DNA of 64,000 bases from the NCBI RefSeq assembly GCF_000688455.1, contig NZ_JIAL01000001.1:3317001-3381000 (forward strand). The letters run 5' to 3'. This document shows, in pieces, positions 1-8,832 of the stretch. The translations under genes and the position numbers were made by a program. The notes under the pieces are model-generated. The model was given only the letters and a program-made list of their open reading frames with translations. It was not told the origin of the DNA and searched no databases. The stretch's first letter is position 1. Each line of letters starts with the position of its first letter. Source of the stretch: Pseudacidobacterium ailaaui. Its GTDB lineage: Bacteria > Acidobacteriota > Terriglobia > Terriglobales > Acidobacteriaceae.

Positions 1-2
1 CG

Positions 3-269
3 GATGACGGGAATGCCTGGAGCGGACTGGCTTTTGCTGCCTCTCAGCAGCACAACTACCAGCTTGTGCTCGATTCTCTTTCCGCCAGATCAAAATATCT
101 GCAAGAAACCCCCGCTACCTACTTCCTTTGGGCAACAGCTTACGATAATCTTCATCACACAAAGCAAGCAGCCGATTATTACAAACTGTTCCTGGCTGCT
201 GCCAAGGGTCAATTTCCTGACCAGGAGTGGCAGGCAAAACACCGACTGATTGCTCTTGGTTACAAGTAG
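3..269 (+). CDS. TPR-like protein, C-terminal fragment
   Basis: The frame is open from the window edge and ends at TAG 267-269, so only the last 88 residues are seen. They are helical, with alternating small and aromatic residues (ATYFLWATAYDNLHHTKQAA, then YYKLFLAAA) as in tetratricopeptide repeats, which bind other proteins. An internal GTG at 66 could be mistaken for a start, but the same frame continues upstream. The next gene starts 38 bases downstream on the same strand with its own strong ribosome site, so the two may be co-transcribed. The partner and full domain layout lie outside the window. Confidence 0.6.
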   Translation, partial: DDGNAWSGLAFAASQQHNYQLVLDSLSARSKYLQETPATYFLWATAYDNLHHTKQAADYYKLFLAAAKGQFPDQEWQAKHRLIALGYK

Positions 270-307
270 CCGGTAACGTTCCCCGTGGCACCGTAAGGAG
301 GTGCACC

Positions 308-757
308 ATGCGGTCCGTAGCAGTTGCAGCAGCAGCGCTTCTGTTCATTCCGTGTAGATATGCGTGTGCCGCAACGGAAAAGGTCCCCGATCCACAGACG
401 CTCCAGCAGCTCGAAGTGAAGGCAGACCATGCCTCTCCGAAAGAGCAGTGCTTTCTTTATGCCGAAATCGTCCACGACATGACAGAAATTGCCGGGCAGG
501 AATTCTCCAGCGGCAATTTTGCGCAGGCATCGCTCACCTTGAAAGGGATCCAGGCCTATGCGCAGAAAATCCATATGGGCATGGCAGAGGACACAAAGAA
601 ACTGAAGAACGCCGAAATCCTGATGCGCCACACGGCGTATCGGCTGAATGAAATTTTGCACAGCGCATCGCTTGATGACCGTCCTACGCTTGAGTCCACG
701 CTGAAGCAATTGGACAAGGTACAGTCAGAGCTCATGATGCAGGTGTTCAAGCATTAA
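308..757 (+). CDS. Small exported protein of unknown function
   Basis: 149 residues. I chose ATG 308 because AAGGAGG (295-301) lies seven bases before it and because the protein then opens with a clean signal peptide (MRSVAVAAAALLFIP, cleavage near YACA/ATEK); the frame is open further upstream to 227 but without a ribosome site. The mature part is almost entirely helical, with regularly spaced charged and hydrophobic residues and one cysteine in 'KEQCFLYAEIVHDM'. No family is recognised. It follows the TPR-like gene by 38 bases and may share its transcript. Periplasmic location is inferred. Confidence 0.65.
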   Translation: MRSVAVAAAALLFIPCRYACAATEKVPDPQTLQQLEVKADHASPKEQCFLYAEIVHDMTEIAGQEFSSGNFAQASLTLKGIQAYAQKIHMGMAEDTKKLKNAEILMRHTAYRLNEILHSASLDDRPTLESTLKQLDKVQSELMMQVFKH

Positions 758-913
758 GCCCGACGTCGGGGACGAGTTGGTCCGAAAGCACAAAGAATGG
801 ACCACTCCTGTTTTCTGACTGCGCACACGCAGACAAAAGCCCACTGTGCCGCATTTGCAGCGATAGCTTCCTGCCGATGAGACCAGCGCCCCTTCCGCGT
901 TTTGAATCTCGAA

Positions 914-1147
914 TCAGGAGATTGCAAAACGGGGAATCTCAGCGCCTGCCACCTCGGGCTTCAAAATTGGCGAATCCCCTTTTACGTACCCAATTTTGCC
1001 GGCGGCAATCTCTTCCTGTGCAATTCGGCATGCCTTGCTGGATTTGGTGGCCACAAGAGGGGTTGACCCGCTTTGCAACTGCCGCGCACGGCGCGCAGCC
1101 ACCAGAACGTAACGGAAATTACTGTCGAAGGTCTGTTCCACGCTCAT
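914..1147 (-). CDS. rpoZ: RNA polymerase omega subunit
   Basis: 77 residues. Omega helps assemble the beta-prime subunit of RNA polymerase. Visible are the conserved core 'RYVLVAARRARQLQSG' (about residues 12-27) and 'KACRIAQEEIAAGKI' (38-52), the usual omega helices. It is the last gene of the minus-strand run yicC-gmk-rpoZ, with 20 bases between gmk stop and its ATG; gmk-rpoZ adjacency is widespread in bacteria and supports the call. An imperfect hairpin at 813-840 might end the transcript, but no clear U-tract follows. 156 bases separate it from the convergent exported-protein gene. Confidence 0.9.
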   Translation of the reverse strand: MSVEQTFDSNFRYVLVAARRARQLQSGSTPLVATKSSKACRIAQEEIAAGKIGYVKGDSPILKPEVAGAEIPRFAIS

Positions 1148-1167
1148 CGTCCGGTCCTCCCAATGAA

Positions 1168-1926
1168 CTACGGTTTCACTGGCTCCGGGGCGGGCAATCC
1201 AAAAGCCAGAAGGACGGGCCTGACCCGTTCGTCTGTATTCTGTTGCCGGCAGCTTTCGGCCAGTTTCACCAGACGTTCCTGGTCCGGGGCCGGCGTAAGA
1301 CCGGCCCTTTGGAGACGTTCACTGGTGACAATGGCCAGAAGCTCCTCTTCCGCCCGAGCCAGCACATCGTTGACCAGAATATAGCCGTATTCGCGATAAT
1401 TCTCAATCTCCTGTCTGGCTTCAGCCAGCCGGCGGGCGATGACTTCTTCCTGAATGCTGCCTTCCGCCCGGCTACGGTTTCGCAGCCGGGTGGCCAGAAT
1501 ATCGGGGCTCGGCGGCATCACAAAGATGCTTACTGCCTGGGGCACTTTCCGGCGCACCTGTGCGGCGCCCTTGACGTCGATGTCTAAAAGAAGGTCCTTG
1601 CCATGGGCCTGGGCATCGGCCAGCGAGCGACGTGCCGTACCATAATAGTTCCCGAAGACATCGGCATATTCCAAGAATTCATCATTCTGGATCATGCGTT
1701 CGAATTCCTGGCGGGATATGAAGTGATACTCTCGGCCGTCTTCTTCCGAGCCGCGCGGAGCACGCGTGGTATAGGAGACGGAAAATTCAAGATTATCCAC
1801 CAGGGAGCGAATCTGGTTTACGAGCGTAGATTTTCCCGATCCAGAAGGAGCGGAGATGATAAATAAAATTCCAGCCAATGCCTCATCCTCAGCGATTTTG
1901 TTTCTGTTCCCTGGTTCCCCGTACAC
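1168..1926 (-). CDS. gmk: Guanylate kinase
   Basis: 252 residues from GTG 1926. The enzyme phosphorylates GMP to GDP with ATP. P-loop 'APSGSGKS' lies at residues 26-33, followed by the GMP-binding segment 'SYTTRAPRGSEEDGREYHF' and 'VFGNYYGTAR', then 'LLLDIDVKGAAQVR', all diagnostic. The C-terminus runs about 40 residues past the usual length with a proline-rich tail. There is no clear ribosome site before the GTG, and it starts 20 bases after yicC, so a start inside the first 20 residues is possible. Family assignment is certain; the exact start is not. Confidence 0.93.
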   Translation of the reverse strand: MYGEPGNRNKIAEDEALAGILFIISAPSGSGKSTLVNQIRSLVDNLEFSVSYTTRAPRGSEEDGREYHFISRQEFERMIQNDEFLEYADVFGNYYGTARRSLADAQAHGKDLLLDIDVKGAAQVRRKVPQAVSIFVMPPSPDILATRLRNRSRAEGSIQEEVIARRLAEARQEIENYREYGYILVNDVLARAEEELLAIVTSERLQRAGLTPAPDQERLVKLAESCRQQNTDERVRPVLLAFGLPAPEPVKP

Positions 1927-1946
1927 CGGGCGGCAGAGATAGGAGC

Positions 1947-2852
1947 TTATTCGAGATTCTGCACCTGTTCACGCGCCTTCTCGATCTCGGATTTCATGCC
2001 CAGACCTATTTCCGTAATGCTGGCGCCATTGCCAGAGATGCCGCTGGTCTTTGACAACAGGGTATTGGCTTCGCGGTTCATCTCCTGCAAAAGGAAGTCC
2101 AGCTTTTTCCCTATTTCCCCGCCCTGGGCCAGCAGGGATTCAAAATGCGCGATGTGCGTGCGCATCCGCGCAACCTCTTCTTCCACATCGCTGCGCTCGA
2201 CCAAAAGCGCCGCTTCCTGCAATATGCGGTCGCGATCAAAACTGCCTCCGGTGATTTCCAGGAGCCGCTGGCTGAGCCTTTCAAAATAAGCTTTCTGCAC
2301 GTCTTCGCGGAAGGCGGCAACCTGTTCCACATATCCTGTCAGCCGCTGCAATCCTTTGCGCAATTCGTCGGCAAGGGCCTCACCTTCCGCCATTCTCATG
2401 CCGTTCAACGCTTCCAGCAGTCCGTCCAGTTGCTGCATCACAGAGGTCTCTACGGCCTGCATTTCTTCCTCGGAATTACGCGTATCGCCGGTGAGGACGC
2501 CGGGCAGACGGAAAATTGCATTCAGGTCCGGTTCGCCCGAAAGGCCGTGCTGTTCTGCCGCACTGCGGAAGGCAGCGACATAGGCAGCAATCATGCTGGC
2601 ATCAAACCGCGCCTCGGTCCTGACGCTGCGGTCGAGGGAAAGCGTGACTTCGACATGTCCGCGCCGGACCTTTTCTTTGAGGGCTTTGCGCAGGCGCATC
2701 TCCAGCGGCTCAGTGCCGGCGGGCAGTCGCAGATGCAGATCAAGAAAACGGTGATTGACGCTCTTCAGGCCCAGGGTATAGCCCAAAGATTCTGAAATGC
2801 GCACCGAAACGCGCGCAAATCCCGTCATGGAAAATATTTTTGCAAAACTCAT
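1947..2852 (-). CDS. yicC: YicC/YloC-family endoribonuclease
   Basis: 301 residues. YicC proteins are stress-related RNases; in E. coli YicC acts on the small RNA RyhB. The N-terminal signature 'MTGFARVSVRISESLG' sits at residue 9, so the true start may be that second Met rather than 2852. The middle has 'LKSVNHRFLDLHLRLP', and the C-terminal DUF1732 motif 'GKKLDFLLQEMNREANTL' is intact, including the conserved acidic and histidine-rich surfaces expected of the family. It lies between the msbA-like gene (18 bases upstream) and gmk, an order common in many bacteria (yicC-gmk-rpoZ). Confidence 0.92.
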   Translation of the reverse strand: MSFAKIFSMTGFARVSVRISESLGYTLGLKSVNHRFLDLHLRLPAGTEPLEMRLRKALKEKVRRGHVEVTLSLDRSVRTEARFDASMIAAYVAAFRSAAEQHGLSGEPDLNAIFRLPGVLTGDTRNSEEEMQAVETSVMQQLDGLLEALNGMRMAEGEALADELRKGLQRLTGYVEQVAAFREDVQKAYFERLSQRLLEITGGSFDRDRILQEAALLVERSDVEEEVARMRTHIAHFESLLAQGGEIGKKLDFLLQEMNREANTLLSKTSGISGNGASITEIGLGMKSEIEKAREQVQNLE

Positions 2853-2870
2853 AGGTCAAATTTCAATCCA

Positions 2871-4703
2871 TCACGGCAGTGCTGCTGCTGGCTCGTCCAT
2901 AAACTGCAACTGATACAGCTTCTGATAAGTCGGCGAGATACGCAACAGTTCTTCATGTGGTCCGATGGCTGTGATGCGGCCCTGCTCCATGACGGCAATG
3001 CGGTCAGCGCGCCGGACCGTCGAGAGCCGGTGTGCAATCACCACGACCGTCCTTCCCTGCATGAGGTTGCTCAAAGCCGCCTGCACCAAGGACTCGCTCT
3101 CAGCATCCAGCGCGGAGGTGGCCTCATCCAGGATCAAGATGGGAGCATTTTTCAGGATGGCGCGGGCAATGGCCAGTCTCTGCCGCTCGCCTCCGGAAAG
3201 GCGAAAGCCCTTTTCTCCGATGATGGTGTTGTAGCCTTCCGGCATCCGCATAATAAAATCATGCGCCAGCGCCGCACGGGCAGCATCTTCCACCCGCTGC
3301 ATGGGCACATCCGGCTGCCCGTAGGCGATGTTGTTGCGGACCGTATCGTTGAACAGGATGGTCTCCTGCGTGACCTTGCCGATCTGGTCCCGTAAGGAGC
3401 GGAGGCTCACATCGCGAAGATCATGTCCATCAATGAGGATACGTCCTGAGGTCACGTCAAAGAAGCGTGGAATCAGATTGACGAGCGTAGACTTCCCGGC
3501 CCCGCTGGGGCCAACCAGCGCCACCACTTCGCCACGCCGGATCTCCAAATTGATCTCATGCAGGACTTCTTTCTCGCCTTCATCGTCGCTATAGGCAAAA
3601 CCGACGTTCTCAATTTTGATGGAGTCCTGAAATCCCCTGAGGTGGTAGGCACGGTGTTTCTCAAGCAGTTCGTCCTGCGCATCCATAAAGGTGAAGATTG
3701 CTGAGGAAGCACCAAGGGCCTGCTGAAAATTGTTGTAGAAGATCGCAAAACGCCGGACCGGATCGTATAGCTTAAACAGCGCCACAATAAAGGCAAAGAA
3801 CGTGCCTTCCGTCATGGCCCCGCTCTTGATTTGTCCACGCCCAACCAGCAGCAGCAAAGCAATGGCAATGGCCCCGATGGAGTCCATGAGCGGTGAGCTG
3901 ATGGCCTGGGCGCGCACCGAGCGAAGGTTCGCCTTGAAGAGCCGCTTCGCGGCGTCGCGAAAACGCAGAAGCTCCCAGAACTCCATATTGAAAGCCTTCA
4001 CAATACGGTTTCCGGTAATTGTCTCGTGTAGGATGTTCTGGATTTCCGCCAGTCTGTCCTGGCCTTTCCGGGTTGTCTGGCGTACGTCACGGCCGATGCG
4101 TCGAATTGAGCCGATCACGACTGGCACGAAAATCAACAGTGCCCACGCCAGTTTGCCGCCCAGGGCAATGACCACACCCGTGGTGAAAATCAGGGTAAAG
4201 ACCTGCTGCAGGAACTCCGACAGCACAGAAGACATCGCATACTGCACTCGTTCCACGTCATTGATGAGCGTGGAGAGCAGGGTCCCGGTGGCGTGTTTCT
4301 GAAAAAAGGAAACCGAGCGCCGCAAAATGGCCTCATACAGGTCATCGCGTAAATCGGTAATCATGCCGAAGCCGGCGTAATTCACAAGATACGTTCCGGC
4401 ATAGTCGCAGATGCTCTTGAGCAAAGTAGAGATGACCAGCGCGAAAGCAACAATGGTCCACTCATTGTGGAAGTACGAGGGAACGAACTGCTGGAGCGTG
4501 AACTGATCGTGCGTGCCTGGGATCCGATAAAGGAGTATTTTCTGGTCCGCGCCGCCGGGGTTCAGCACGTGGTCGAAAATGGGTTTTACCAGGAGCACGC
4601 GGAAGGCCTCCAGCAGCCCCACTACCGCCATCAGAATGATTGACGCCAGCGCCTGCCACCAGTAATGGCGCACATAATACAGCAGACGCAGGATGTTCCT
4701 CAT
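2871..4703 (-). CDS. ABC transporter, MsbA-like lipid exporter
   Basis: 610 residues: a half transporter with an N-terminal six-helix membrane domain (about 15-335) and a C-terminal ATPase. Walker A 'GPSGAGKST' is at 398-406, signature 'LSGGERQRL' at 502-510, Walker B 'PILILDE' at 521-527 and the H-loop 'VIAHRLS' near 555. Length and layout match MsbA and related lipid/multidrug exporters. The family exports lipid A-core or other hydrophobic molecules across the inner membrane as a homodimer. No lpxK or kdtA is adjacent, so lipid A is a guess. It is the first gene of a minus-strand run; its start faces the divergent aminotransferase. Confidence 0.85.
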   Translation of the reverse strand: MRNILRLLYYVRHYWWQALASIILMAVVGLLEAFRVLLVKPIFDHVLNPGGADQKILLYRIPGTHDQFTLQQFVPSYFHNEWTIVAFALVISTLLKSICDYAGTYLVNYAGFGMITDLRDDLYEAILRRSVSFFQKHATGTLLSTLINDVERVQYAMSSVLSEFLQQVFTLIFTTGVVIALGGKLAWALLIFVPVVIGSIRRIGRDVRQTTRKGQDRLAEIQNILHETITGNRIVKAFNMEFWELLRFRDAAKRLFKANLRSVRAQAISSPLMDSIGAIAIALLLLVGRGQIKSGAMTEGTFFAFIVALFKLYDPVRRFAIFYNNFQQALGASSAIFTFMDAQDELLEKHRAYHLRGFQDSIKIENVGFAYSDDEGEKEVLHEINLEIRRGEVVALVGPSGAGKSTLVNLIPRFFDVTSGRILIDGHDLRDVSLRSLRDQIGKVTQETILFNDTVRNNIAYGQPDVPMQRVEDAARAALAHDFIMRMPEGYNTIIGEKGFRLSGGERQRLAIARAILKNAPILILDEATSALDAESESLVQAALSNLMQGRTVVVIAHRLSTVRRADRIAVMEQGRITAIGPHEELLRISPTYQKLYQLQFMDEPAAALP

Positions 4704-4785
4704 GAAAGTCCAGCGCCTGCCTGCCAGAAAAGTTTCATCCCGTTATTTTACCGCCCGGCGCATGGCCCGTCGTCTCTGTTCTAAG

Positions 4786-5970
4786 ATGAAGGCGATGCAA
4801 TTTACGACCGAAAAGCTCAGACCCAGCCAGATTTCTCCGCACATTGTTCAGTCTGAGATTCGCGCCATGACCGTGGAGTGCGACCGTGTGGGAGGAGTGA
4901 ACCTGGCGCAGGGTGTCTGCGATACCGGAGTTCCCTCTCCCGTCATCGAGGCGGCAATCCAGGCCATCCATGACGGTCGAAACATCTACACACGGCTGGA
5001 CGGCATTGCCCCCTTACGGGAAGCCATTGCCCGCAAACTGGAACGCTACAATAAAATCCTCGCAAGTCCGGACGACGAAATTCTGGTCACATCAGGTGCG
5101 ACCGGGGCATTGTATGCTGCCTGCCTGGCCTTGCTGGACCCTGGCGATGAGGTGGTGCTGTTTGAACCTTTCTATGGGTACCATGTCAACACCTTGCTGA
5201 GCCTCCGCATAAAACCGGTCCCCGTGCCATTGTTGACGCACCACTGGGAGATTGACTTTGAAAGACTGCGCGCCGCCATTACGCCCCGCACCCGGGCGCT
5301 TATTCTTAATTCCCCATCGAACCCTTGCGGAAAGGTCTTCACTCAGGGCGAACTGCAGCAGATCGCTGAACTTGTGCTTGAGCACAATCTCTTCCTGTTC
5401 ACGGACGAGATTTATGAGTATTTTCTCTTCGATGGAACCCAGCATCTCTCTCCGGCCTCTCTGCCGGGAATGGCCAGACATACGATTACGATTTCCGGTC
5501 TGTCGAAGACCTTCAGCATGACTGGATGGCGTATTGGCTATCTGGCTGCCGACAAACGCTGGATGGGCCCCATTGCGTATTTTCATGATCTGACCTACGT
5601 CTGCGCCCCCTCACCCTTCCAATATGGCGCAGCGGCAGGGTTGATGGAACTGCCAGACAGTTTTTACCAGGACCTGTCGGCCGAATATCAGAAAAAGCGC
5701 GACATGCTGTGCGCCGCTCTGTCCCATGCCGGTTTTTCTCCTTCCATTCCTCAAGGCGCATATTATGTTCTGGCCGATGTCAGTCCTGTTCCCGGCCGCA
5801 CCGCGCGCGAAAAGGCCCGGAACCTGCTGGCGTCCACCAGTGTGGCCGCCGTGGCCGGAACTGCTTTTTTCAGCCAGGGGCGGGGCGAAGAGTTGCTACG
5901 CTTTTGTTTCGCGAAAAAAGACGAAGACTTGCAGCGCGCATGTGATCTGCTGCGGCAATCCAGACCATGA
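4786..5970 (+). CDS. PLP-dependent aminotransferase, class I/II
   Basis: 394 residues from ATG 4786; ATG 4795 is equally possible (an AAGG lies just before it). The frame stays open upstream to 4693, but that would overlap the divergent msbA-like start. Fold type I hallmarks: 'VTSGATGALYAAC', 'NSPSNPCGKV' (substrate/PLP Asn), 'TDEIYEYF' (Asp-Tyr pair) and 'SGLSKTFSMTGWRIGY' with the Schiff-base lysine at residue 241. The sequence resembles the aspartate/methionine/kynurenine aminotransferase group, but the amino acid used cannot be read from sequence. Convergent with polA across 39 bases. Confidence 0.88.
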   Translation: MKAMQFTTEKLRPSQISPHIVQSEIRAMTVECDRVGGVNLAQGVCDTGVPSPVIEAAIQAIHDGRNIYTRLDGIAPLREAIARKLERYNKILASPDDEILVTSGATGALYAACLALLDPGDEVVLFEPFYGYHVNTLLSLRIKPVPVPLLTHHWEIDFERLRAAITPRTRALILNSPSNPCGKVFTQGELQQIAELVLEHNLFLFTDEIYEYFLFDGTQHLSPASLPGMARHTITISGLSKTFSMTGWRIGYLAADKRWMGPIAYFHDLTYVCAPSPFQYGAAAGLMELPDSFYQDLSAEYQKKRDMLCAALSHAGFSPSIPQGAYYVLADVSPVPGRTAREKARNLLASTSVAAVAGTAFFSQGRGEELLRFCFAKKDEDLQRACDLLRQSRP

Positions 5971-6009
5971 AGACGCGGTCCATCCGTCGCTGAAAGCGCC
6001 GCCCAGGCT

Positions 6010-8766
6010 TTATTTCAGGTCGCGCCAGTTACTTCCTATGCCGCATTCGGCGATGATCGGCACCTTCAGTTCGACAACGTGTTCCATCTCCTGTTTCACC
6101 AGGGCCAGCACCACGTCGGCCTCCTCGACGGGAACATCGAACAGGAGTTCGTCGTGGACCTGCAGAATCATCTGCGTGCGCAGATGCTCCTCGGCCAGCC
6201 TGCGGTCAATCCGGACCATAGCCAGCTTAATCAGGTCTGCGGCCGTTCCCTGTAAGGGCGTGTTGATGGCCGTGCGCTCGGCAAATCCGCGCAGGTTCGC
6301 ATTGCGGCTTTGTATGTCAGGAATCGGCCGGACACGTCCAAAGAGTGTGCGAACACGCTGCTCGCGCCGAACCTCATCGAGCATCCGATCAATGTAGGCC
6401 CGGACGCCCTGATAGCGGGCAAAATAGGTTTCGATATACAACCGTGCCTCGTGCTGGTCAATGCCAAGCTGCGCGGCCAGCCCAAACGGCGAGATGCCGT
6501 ACACGATGCCAAAATTCACCGCCTTTGCGCGGTTTCGCATCTCTTTGGTCATCCTGTCTACAGGAATGCCAAAGACCTCAGAGGCTGTGAGCGTATGGAT
6601 GTCCTGACCCGTCTGATAGGCCTTCACCAGCAAGGGGTCCTCAGAAAAATGCGCCATCAGCCGGAGCTCAATCTGCGAGTAGTCGGCGGAGAGCAGCAAG
6701 TGCCCTGGAGCAGGAATGAATGCTGCGCGAATTTCGCGCCCCAGTTCGGTCTTGACCGGTATATTCTGCAGATTCGGATTTGTGGAAGACAATCTACCCG
6801 TTGCCGTCCCTACCTGATTGAACGTAGTATGCACACGACCGTTGCTGTCGGCCAGCAGCGGCAAAGTGTCAATGTAATTGGATTTCAGCTTAGCAAGCTG
6901 GCGATATTCGAGCACCAGCCGTGGAACATCATTCTGACCAGCCAGCTCTTCAAGCACATCCTGCGCCGTGGAGACCACCTTTCCCTTGCCGTATTTGAGC
7001 GGCTTGGGTAGACCCATTTTGTTGAAAAGGACTTCTCCAAGCTGCTTTGGCGAATTGATATTAAAACGATGTCCGGAGCGTGCAAAAATCTCTTCTCCGA
7101 TGCGGTGGATCTCTACCGAAAGCCGTTCGCCAATCTCGCGCAGGACCCCGGAATCAATCCTTACCCCCGCCTTTTCCATCCGCAGCAGAATCGGGACCAG
7201 TGGCAGGTCTATGGTTTGATACACGTCACGGGCCTTCAGCGCGTCCACTTCCTCGCGCAGAACCGGAGTCAGCGCATGGATGGCCTGGGCCGCTTCCGTA
7301 AGCTGCTTCTCACCGGACTGCTGCAGCGGATGGCTGCTGAAGCGTGCAGCGATATCACTCAGCCGGTGTGAGGCATGGGTCGGGTTCACCAGATACGAAT
7401 AAAGCATCAGGTCGTCCACCGCGCCGCGCAGGCACACACCGTGGTTTTCCAGGGCCCGGATGGCGCCCTTCAGGTCGTGGACATGCTTGATGACAGAAGC
7501 ATCTTCCAGCAGCGGTTTGACTGCATCCAGAGGAACAAGCAGCGCGCGGCCCTCCTGTGCAGCAACACCAATGCGATACTCCTGCAGGTCGGACGATTGA
7601 ACTTCGGCCTGCTCTGCTAAGTCCAGCAAAGACAGGGCCTTCTTTTCCGGTGCCTGTTCTTCGGCAGAGGCGGCCTCCTGCTCACTGACTTGCTCTGCAA
7701 TGGCCGTATGCTCCGATTCAGGAACAGCCAGCGCAAATCCGCTTGCGCGCGCCTGCATCAGGAACTCCGTCAGTTGTTCCTGGGAAGGTTGAAGTATGTG
7801 CTCAACTTCTTTCTCCGGGGCGGTCGGAGCAAGCTCCTTGAGCAGAGTGGTAAACTCCAGCTCGCTGAAGAGTTGCCGGCACGCAGGTACGTCGGGTGCC
7901 TGCGTCCGCATCGCCTCAAGGTCGAGCTCCACTGGCACCTCGCAATGGATGGTCACCAGCTCCTTGCTGAGCAGAATTGTCTCGCGATTGTTTTCGAGCG
8001 ACTCACGATATGTTTTGCGCTTTACCTCTGAGGCGCGCTCCAGGGCCGCTTCGACGCTGCCAAACTGCTGGATCAACTCAACAGAACCCTTGTCCCCGAT
8101 GCCGGGAGCGCCTGGGACATTGTCTATGGCGTCGCCGCGCAGCGCCATGACATCGATGACTTTCTCTGGAGGCACGCCCAGCGTCTCTTCAACTTTGGCA
8201 CGGTCGAGGACAAGATTTTCCTTGACCGGATTCAACACCTGGATGCGTTCGTCGACAAGCTGCAGCATGTCCTTGTCATTGGAGACGATAAATACGGGGT
8301 GTCCCTCGTTGGCCGCCTTCTTCGCCAGCGTGCCAATCACATCGTCTGCCTCATAACCCTCGGCCAGCAGAATGGGGATGCGGAAAGCTTCCAGCGCACG
8401 CCGGATATAGGGCAACTGCTGGAGAAGATCGGGTGGGGTTTCCGTGCGCGTGGCCTTATATCCCGCATATTCCACCTCGTCAAAGGCCTGCGTCCGGATA
8501 TTGAACTTTCGGATCGTCGTCATTGCCTTTGCCCGCTCGTCGCGAAAAACAGGCGTGCTGGGATCAAAGACGGCTGCAAGGAACTGCGGCTGAAAGTCCC
8601 GCCGCAATTTGTTGATCATGTTCACAAAGACATAGGTCGCCGCCGTAGGTACCCCGGTACGTGTTGACATCGGCCTCTGCCGCTGCATTGCATGATAGGC
8701 GCGGAAGATGAACGACATAGAATCGAGAAGAAAGACGGGCGGTTTTCTGGCGTTTGCAGAGGACAT
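6010..8766 (-). CDS. polA: DNA polymerase I (proofreading site lost)
   Basis: 918 residues from ATG 8766 (a TTG eight codons upstream is also open). Order: 5'-3' nuclease (about 10-280: 'YEADDVIGTL', 'VSNDKDMLQL', 'GAPGIGDKGS'), a central 3'-5' exonuclease-like domain (about 320-520) and the polymerase: motif A 'DYSQIELRL' from D695, motif B 'RAKAVNFGIVYG' near 746, motif C 'VHDELLF' with D872-E873. The DxE of exonuclease motif I is replaced ('FALAVPESE') and the motif III Tyr/Asp is absent, so proofreading is probably lost, as in many bacterial Pol I. An acidic, alanine-rich insert follows motif I. Used in repair and Okazaki fragment maturation. Confidence 0.95.
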   Translation of the reverse strand: MSSANARKPPVFLLDSMSFIFRAYHAMQRQRPMSTRTGVPTAATYVFVNMINKLRRDFQPQFLAAVFDPSTPVFRDERAKAMTTIRKFNIRTQAFDEVEYAGYKATRTETPPDLLQQLPYIRRALEAFRIPILLAEGYEADDVIGTLAKKAANEGHPVFIVSNDKDMLQLVDERIQVLNPVKENLVLDRAKVEETLGVPPEKVIDVMALRGDAIDNVPGAPGIGDKGSVELIQQFGSVEAALERASEVKRKTYRESLENNRETILLSKELVTIHCEVPVELDLEAMRTQAPDVPACRQLFSELEFTTLLKELAPTAPEKEVEHILQPSQEQLTEFLMQARASGFALAVPESEHTAIAEQVSEQEAASAEEQAPEKKALSLLDLAEQAEVQSSDLQEYRIGVAAQEGRALLVPLDAVKPLLEDASVIKHVHDLKGAIRALENHGVCLRGAVDDLMLYSYLVNPTHASHRLSDIAARFSSHPLQQSGEKQLTEAAQAIHALTPVLREEVDALKARDVYQTIDLPLVPILLRMEKAGVRIDSGVLREIGERLSVEIHRIGEEIFARSGHRFNINSPKQLGEVLFNKMGLPKPLKYGKGKVVSTAQDVLEELAGQNDVPRLVLEYRQLAKLKSNYIDTLPLLADSNGRVHTTFNQVGTATGRLSSTNPNLQNIPVKTELGREIRAAFIPAPGHLLLSADYSQIELRLMAHFSEDPLLVKAYQTGQDIHTLTASEVFGIPVDRMTKEMRNRAKAVNFGIVYGISPFGLAAQLGIDQHEARLYIETYFARYQGVRAYIDRMLDEVRREQRVRTLFGRVRPIPDIQSRNANLRGFAERTAINTPLQGTAADLIKLAMVRIDRRLAEEHLRTQMILQVHDELLFDVPVEEADVVLALVKQEMEHVVELKVPIIAECGIGSNWRDLK

Positions 8767-8786
8767 CAGAGTCGAGTCTATCGCAA

Positions 8787-8822
8787 ACAAAAACGGCCTG
8801 CCCTGAGACCAGGCAGGCCGCG
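8787..8822 (-). terminator. Rho-independent terminator of metE
   Basis: On the minus strand CGGCCTGCC and GGCAGGCCG form a nine-pair stem (8794-8802 with 8812-8820) around a nine-base loop, followed by TTTTTGTTT. It begins 11 bases past the metE stop codon and separates metE from polA. Confidence 0.85.
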
Positions 8823-8832
8823 AAAAACAGAG

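Noticed and set aside
813-840. Terminator after rpoZ
   Set aside because: The CTGCG-CACA-CGCAG stem has five pairs and no U-run on the minus strand.
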